The position numbers were made by a program, and so were the translations under genes. Positions 61,201 to 64,000 of a stretch of 64,000 nucleotides of DNA are shown here, one piece after another; the first letter of the stretch is position 1; each line of letters opens with the position of its first letter. The stretch spans positions 10,540,001 through 10,604,000 of the forward strand of contig JASJZH010000006.1 in NCBI GenBank assembly GCA_037178975.1, in the 5' to 3' direction. The notes under the pieces are model-generated. The model worked only from the letters and a program-made list of their open reading frames with translations, was not told where the DNA came from and ran no database searches. The DNA comes from Oscheius tipulae. Its lineage: Eukaryota > Nematoda > Chromadorea > Rhabditida > Rhabditidae.

Positions 61201-61588
61201 TCAGTATACCAAATGCCTCAAGGACATGTATACACAGGAAGCAGTTCTCCCGAAGGTGATTTAGTGTGTGTGGACTAAAAGCTGAAACAGAGCTGCTAAC
61301 AAACTAGCAGAATAGGGAAATAGAGTCTAAACGAACTTTTTGTTTTCCAGGTGGAGCCAATGGACTCGGCGCCGGAATGTTCATGAATTCGGCTAAAACA
61401 GCTGATGAGGCCACAGCTGCTAACCCTCTACTCTCGTTTCCCTTCCAGTTCAATCTTCAACAGGTGAGGATTGAAATATTGTCACAGCTGATTGTGAAAC
61501 TATGACTCATTGTCACCCACACATAACCTCGTACTTTCAGATGCTCGAATCGGCCGCCCTCAGTGCTCAGATCAATTCTGCCGAATGA
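58291..61588 (+). CDS. unc-120: Serum response factor MADS-box transcription factor (unc-120/SRF)
   Basis: Nine exons: 58291-58414, 58458-58546, 58589-58745, 59244-59347, 60757-60834, 60872-61097, 61172-61255, 61351-61463 and 61541-61588. They give 1023 nt, 340 aa, in frame. A Gln/Ser-rich N-terminus (MQQLQQSSSAPLVEG) leads to the MADS box and SAM extension (about 42-123): GRVKIKMEYIGNKLRRYTTF, SKRKTGIMKKAYELSTLTGT, QVMLLVASETGHVYTYATKK and LQPMIASDVGKNLIQNCLN. These are nearly identical to vertebrate SRF, including the DNA-contacting basic residues. The rest is low-complexity with an acidic block (GDDTDSEEPSETGKEDTLEE) and a hydrophobic C-terminus, likely transactivating. SRF binds CArG boxes as a dimer in the nucleus; UNC-120 drives body-wall-muscle genes in C. 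elegans. The 1.4-kb intron 4 carries CT tracts and imperfect repeats. An AG sits 1 nt before the ATG. Confidence 0.97.
59692..59709. repeat. (CT)n microsatellite in SRF intron 4
   Basis: Nine CT dinucleotides inside the 1.4-kb intron. Confidence 0.85.
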
Positions 61589-61850
61589 CTGCCTTCTTGA
61601 AAAGAACCTTCCATGACACCCAAATCCATCACTTTGAGATCCTTCAGCTTTACTCAGCTACTCTTTTTCCCTCCCTGACAAAAAGCAAATGGTCATTTCT
61701 CTTGTTCCGGTAGTTATGCGTCACCTGGATGGCCCTTTTCCAGACTGTACCATAGTTTAGCAATATTGACTTTCTGTGACTCTATTTGTGCCTTTTCCTC
61801 CCCATGTCTGCCCTAATTATTTGTCACTTCCTTTTGTGCCTTAGCGATTG

Positions 61851-61856
61851 AATAAA
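61851..61856 (+). terminator. AATAAA poly(A) signal of SRF
   Basis: A canonical hexamer 263 nt after the SRF stop codon, in a pyrimidine-rich 3' UTR. Confidence 0.65.
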
Positions 61857-62726
61857 GTGGCTTTCAGATACCTTTTTCTTGAAAGTCTACAAATCTACAA
61901 GAGAGAACCCATAATTCTTGATTCCCGCTCCACACCCACTATACTTGGTTGACAGAAGAACCGGGATGATGAGAGTCGATTTCTGTCAAATTTGCTATAT
62001 GAAGTTGTTTGTCGACTATCCCGATTGCTCAGATGACCAGCGCTTTGTTGGAGCGCGGAACTCCCATAGGCTCATGGGAAAGCCGTTCGAACATCTTATC
62101 AGATCCCCTCAGCCAATGTATTGACAAAATGCGTCTTCTTCTTCACCTCCTGGTAAGTTTGACATATATTGTGGATGTCTGATTGTAGAATTTATTTTCT
62201 GTAGTCTCGGTTGACAGAAAACTGCTCACCCGTACGATATCGGCTAGAGTTTTTCTTATTTACCAAACAAGGAAAAGTTTGTTTTGCAAGGACGTGCAGA
62301 CTTTGTTCGCCTCTTCTCAACTCCCACCCCGATAACTTTTTTTATTGAGGTCTTCACAGCAATGGTCCTTTTTTAATATCAGATGCATGAATAAACAATC
62401 ATAAATGTGTTCTTTCTGTACAATAGGCTCCACGCTACTGAACTTTTTAAACGCCGGGCGGCCTCGATATCAGAAAGGTACCGTATCAAAAAAAAAGAGT
62501 TACCCTCATAACTGTTGTTTTGCTTTCTCGTACAAAGACTGCCCACGACCAAAAATTCGGAAAGGATTTGTCGTAATTGGGGAGTTCACGAAGTGCCCTT
62601 TGGTCTGGATTATAGGCATTGTATATAAAATCTTTACACACCCTTCATCGTTCAGCACGTACGGTTTTAGCCAGTTTTAAAAGTTTTAACTTTATACTTT
62701 TTACTAGTCAGCATTGCCTTTTCAGG
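61857..62726. other. Interval upstream of the secreted orphan gene
   Basis: A short leader-like exon (ATG at 62129, MRLLLHLL, then GTAAGT) appears at 62129-62152, but I found no exon to join it to. Otherwise no gene is supported. Confidence 0.4.
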
Positions 62727-63352
62727 ATGAGGGTGTTCCTACTTGCAGCTATTCTTGTCTCTTACGTATCTTCCCAAAAGTGGACTAAACCAGCTGTTAA
62801 GCGCTTCTTCCCCTACTGCACAGATGCTAGCCTGACTACGGTATCCTTATCATCAATCTGAAAAAAGGTGAGTTTAGGTCACAAACACTCTCAGTGCTAC
62901 CAAAACTGTTGCTGCTTGTGGAACCGCCTGTACCAACTTTGCCAACGGCAAGCTTTTTGTGAGAATCTACAGTACCCACAACTTTGCTCATTCAGGCCGC
63001 GTCCGGTGCAAAAGTGCCGACAGGAGCTGCTGCCAAAGCTATCACCAGCTGTAAAGCATTCTGTAATCATCGCTTCTGTCTTGTTGGATATGTTCACTGG
63101 ATGTTCACTGCCCTGGGGACTCAATACTTCAGCGCTCTGAAGCAAAGTGAGCTAGAGAAACTGTTCTGGAACACTGACACGACCTGCAAGAATAATTTCA
63201 ATCACACTCAAGCCACCTACTTGCCTCTGGGAATGCAGCGCGTCGTGGAGGCGAAGAGAACCATCTTGGCTACTCAGCTTGGAAAGAACATTGCCACTTT
63301 TAAGACCAACAACAAGACCTGTGCAGCGGCTATTTTTAATTATGTATACTAG
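62727..63352 (+). CDS. Small secreted Cys-containing orphan protein
   Basis: Three exons: 62727-62840, 62878-62958 and 62996-63352. They give 552 nt, 183 aa, in frame, with both introns exactly 37 bp. The acceptor TTTTCAG ends 1 nt before the ATG, a textbook trans-splice position. Signal peptide MRVFLLAAILVSYVSS, probably cleaved before Gln17. The mature protein has about eight cysteines (PYCTDAS, AACGTACTNF, ITSCKAFCNHRFC, DTTCKNN, NKTCAAA), an Ala/Gly-rich part and a helical C-terminal half (LGMQRVVEAKRTILATQLGK) with two Asn-X-Thr sites (NHT, NKT). It is probably extracellular. No family recognised; nematodes secrete many lineage-specific proteins of this size. Confidence 0.8.
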
Positions 63353-64000
63353 AGCCCGATAAAATGAACCGTTCATTGTATAAAAACGTGTTTCTGCTAT
63401 GTAAACCGGTATCCTGATACACTTGGAAGTGCCCTGACACGATAAGGCTTTATGGACGGGCGTGGTTAGAGTCAAATGAGTCCTCTCGTCGCTCGTTTTC
63501 CCACTTTTCTAATCTCTCTTCGCTCTAAGACTATTTATCTTTTTTTGCCTAAATAATTATATAACACCTGCTCTTCCCTTCCAAATATATTCAAATTTGT
63601 GTCACGCAAAAGATACTACAAATACTATCGCTCATTGAACGTGAGTGACATCAAAAGACAGTAGAAAGGTCTCTGTTTTAATGCTTGAAACAGTCTACAA
63701 CGGGAATTTGCGAAAGATAGGTGTCCTCGAAGGCAGTCAATCCGAGACGAGGGCTTTGTAGCATTTAGCTAGTTCTCTCGTGTCAAAACGCAGTGTGGAG
63801 TCGATACGATGTTTTTGTAGCGCTCAACTGGCTTCATCGGGTCAAGACGAGACGAGAGTTTTTGTAGCAGTCCCGTGTACATCTTCCGATATCCTAACCA
63901 GGAACATACCCCTGCAGTCTTCTGATAGATCCCATGTCATCCTCTGTTGGTCCACAATTCCCCATTAGGTCTGTCAGACCCATCTTGTTCCTTTTCTTTC
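63353..64000. other. 3' flank to window end, with imperfect repeats
   Basis: No gene seen. Three imperfect copies of a GACGA(N)2-4TTTTTGTAGC-like unit occur at about 63744-63763, 63802-63821 and 63850-63868, spaced roughly 48-58 bp apart. Confidence 0.5.

Overview
The window is eukaryotic and almost certainly from a nematode. The intron-exon structure shows this. Coding exons are short and separated by many introns of only 35-46 bp with TTTTCAG-type acceptors. Most genes have an acceptor-like AG a few bases before the start codon, as expected for spliced-leader trans-splicing. The gene content agrees: a tandem SIX1/2 homeobox pair (as in ceh-33/ceh-34), an acetylcholine-gated-chloride-type Cys-loop subunit, ape-1/ASPP, unc-120/SRF, class 3 lipases and an RTE-clade retroelement. 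I cannot name the species. Nothing bacterial, phage or CRISPR-like is present.

Layout. 1-5.1 kb: two tandem SIX1/2 homeobox genes on +, the first cut by the window start. 5.1-13.2 kb: gene-poor, with GA microsatellites and one strong G-run cluster. 13.2-19.05 kb: ape-1 on -. 21.7-22.6 kb: a probable but unresolved gene on -. 23.7-28.9 kb: a complete 12-exon ligand-gated anion-channel subunit on -, with a His-rich element on the opposite strand of one intron. 32.0-35.1 kb: a 15-exon carboxylesterase on - ending in a membrane anchor. 35.7-36.5 kb: a four-helix membrane protein on -. 37.3-38.8 kb: the Hsp90 co-chaperone AHSA1 on +. 39.1-40.2 kb: a decayed RTE retroelement. 41.0-43.0 kb: atg-13 on +. 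43.7-47.8 kb: two tandem secreted class 3 lipases on +. 48.1-48.7 kb and 49.0-50.3 kb: two convergent orphan genes. 51.4-54.6 kb: IST1 (ESCRT-III) on +. 58.3-61.6 kb: the SRF/unc-120 MADS-box gene on +. 62.7-63.4 kb: a small secreted orphan protein on +.

The exon models were joined by hand. For every gene with a full exon list except the first SIX gene (5' end outside) and the 21.7 kb gene (phase break), the exon lengths keep one open frame from start to stop. SIX gene B is in frame only from its first confident exon. The genes do not form one pathway. They are a typical nematode mix of developmental transcription factors (SIX pair, SRF), membrane traffic and autophagy (IST1, ATG13), protein folding (AHSA1), neuronal signalling (anion channel), secreted or digestive hydrolases (lipases, carboxylesterase) and lineage-specific small proteins. 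The best material for novelty is the orphan set: the proline-directed-site protein at 49.0-50.3 kb, the secreted protein at 62.7 kb, the 192-aa protein at 48.1 kb, the 4-TM protein at 35.7 kb and the nested His-rich element at 27.2 kb.
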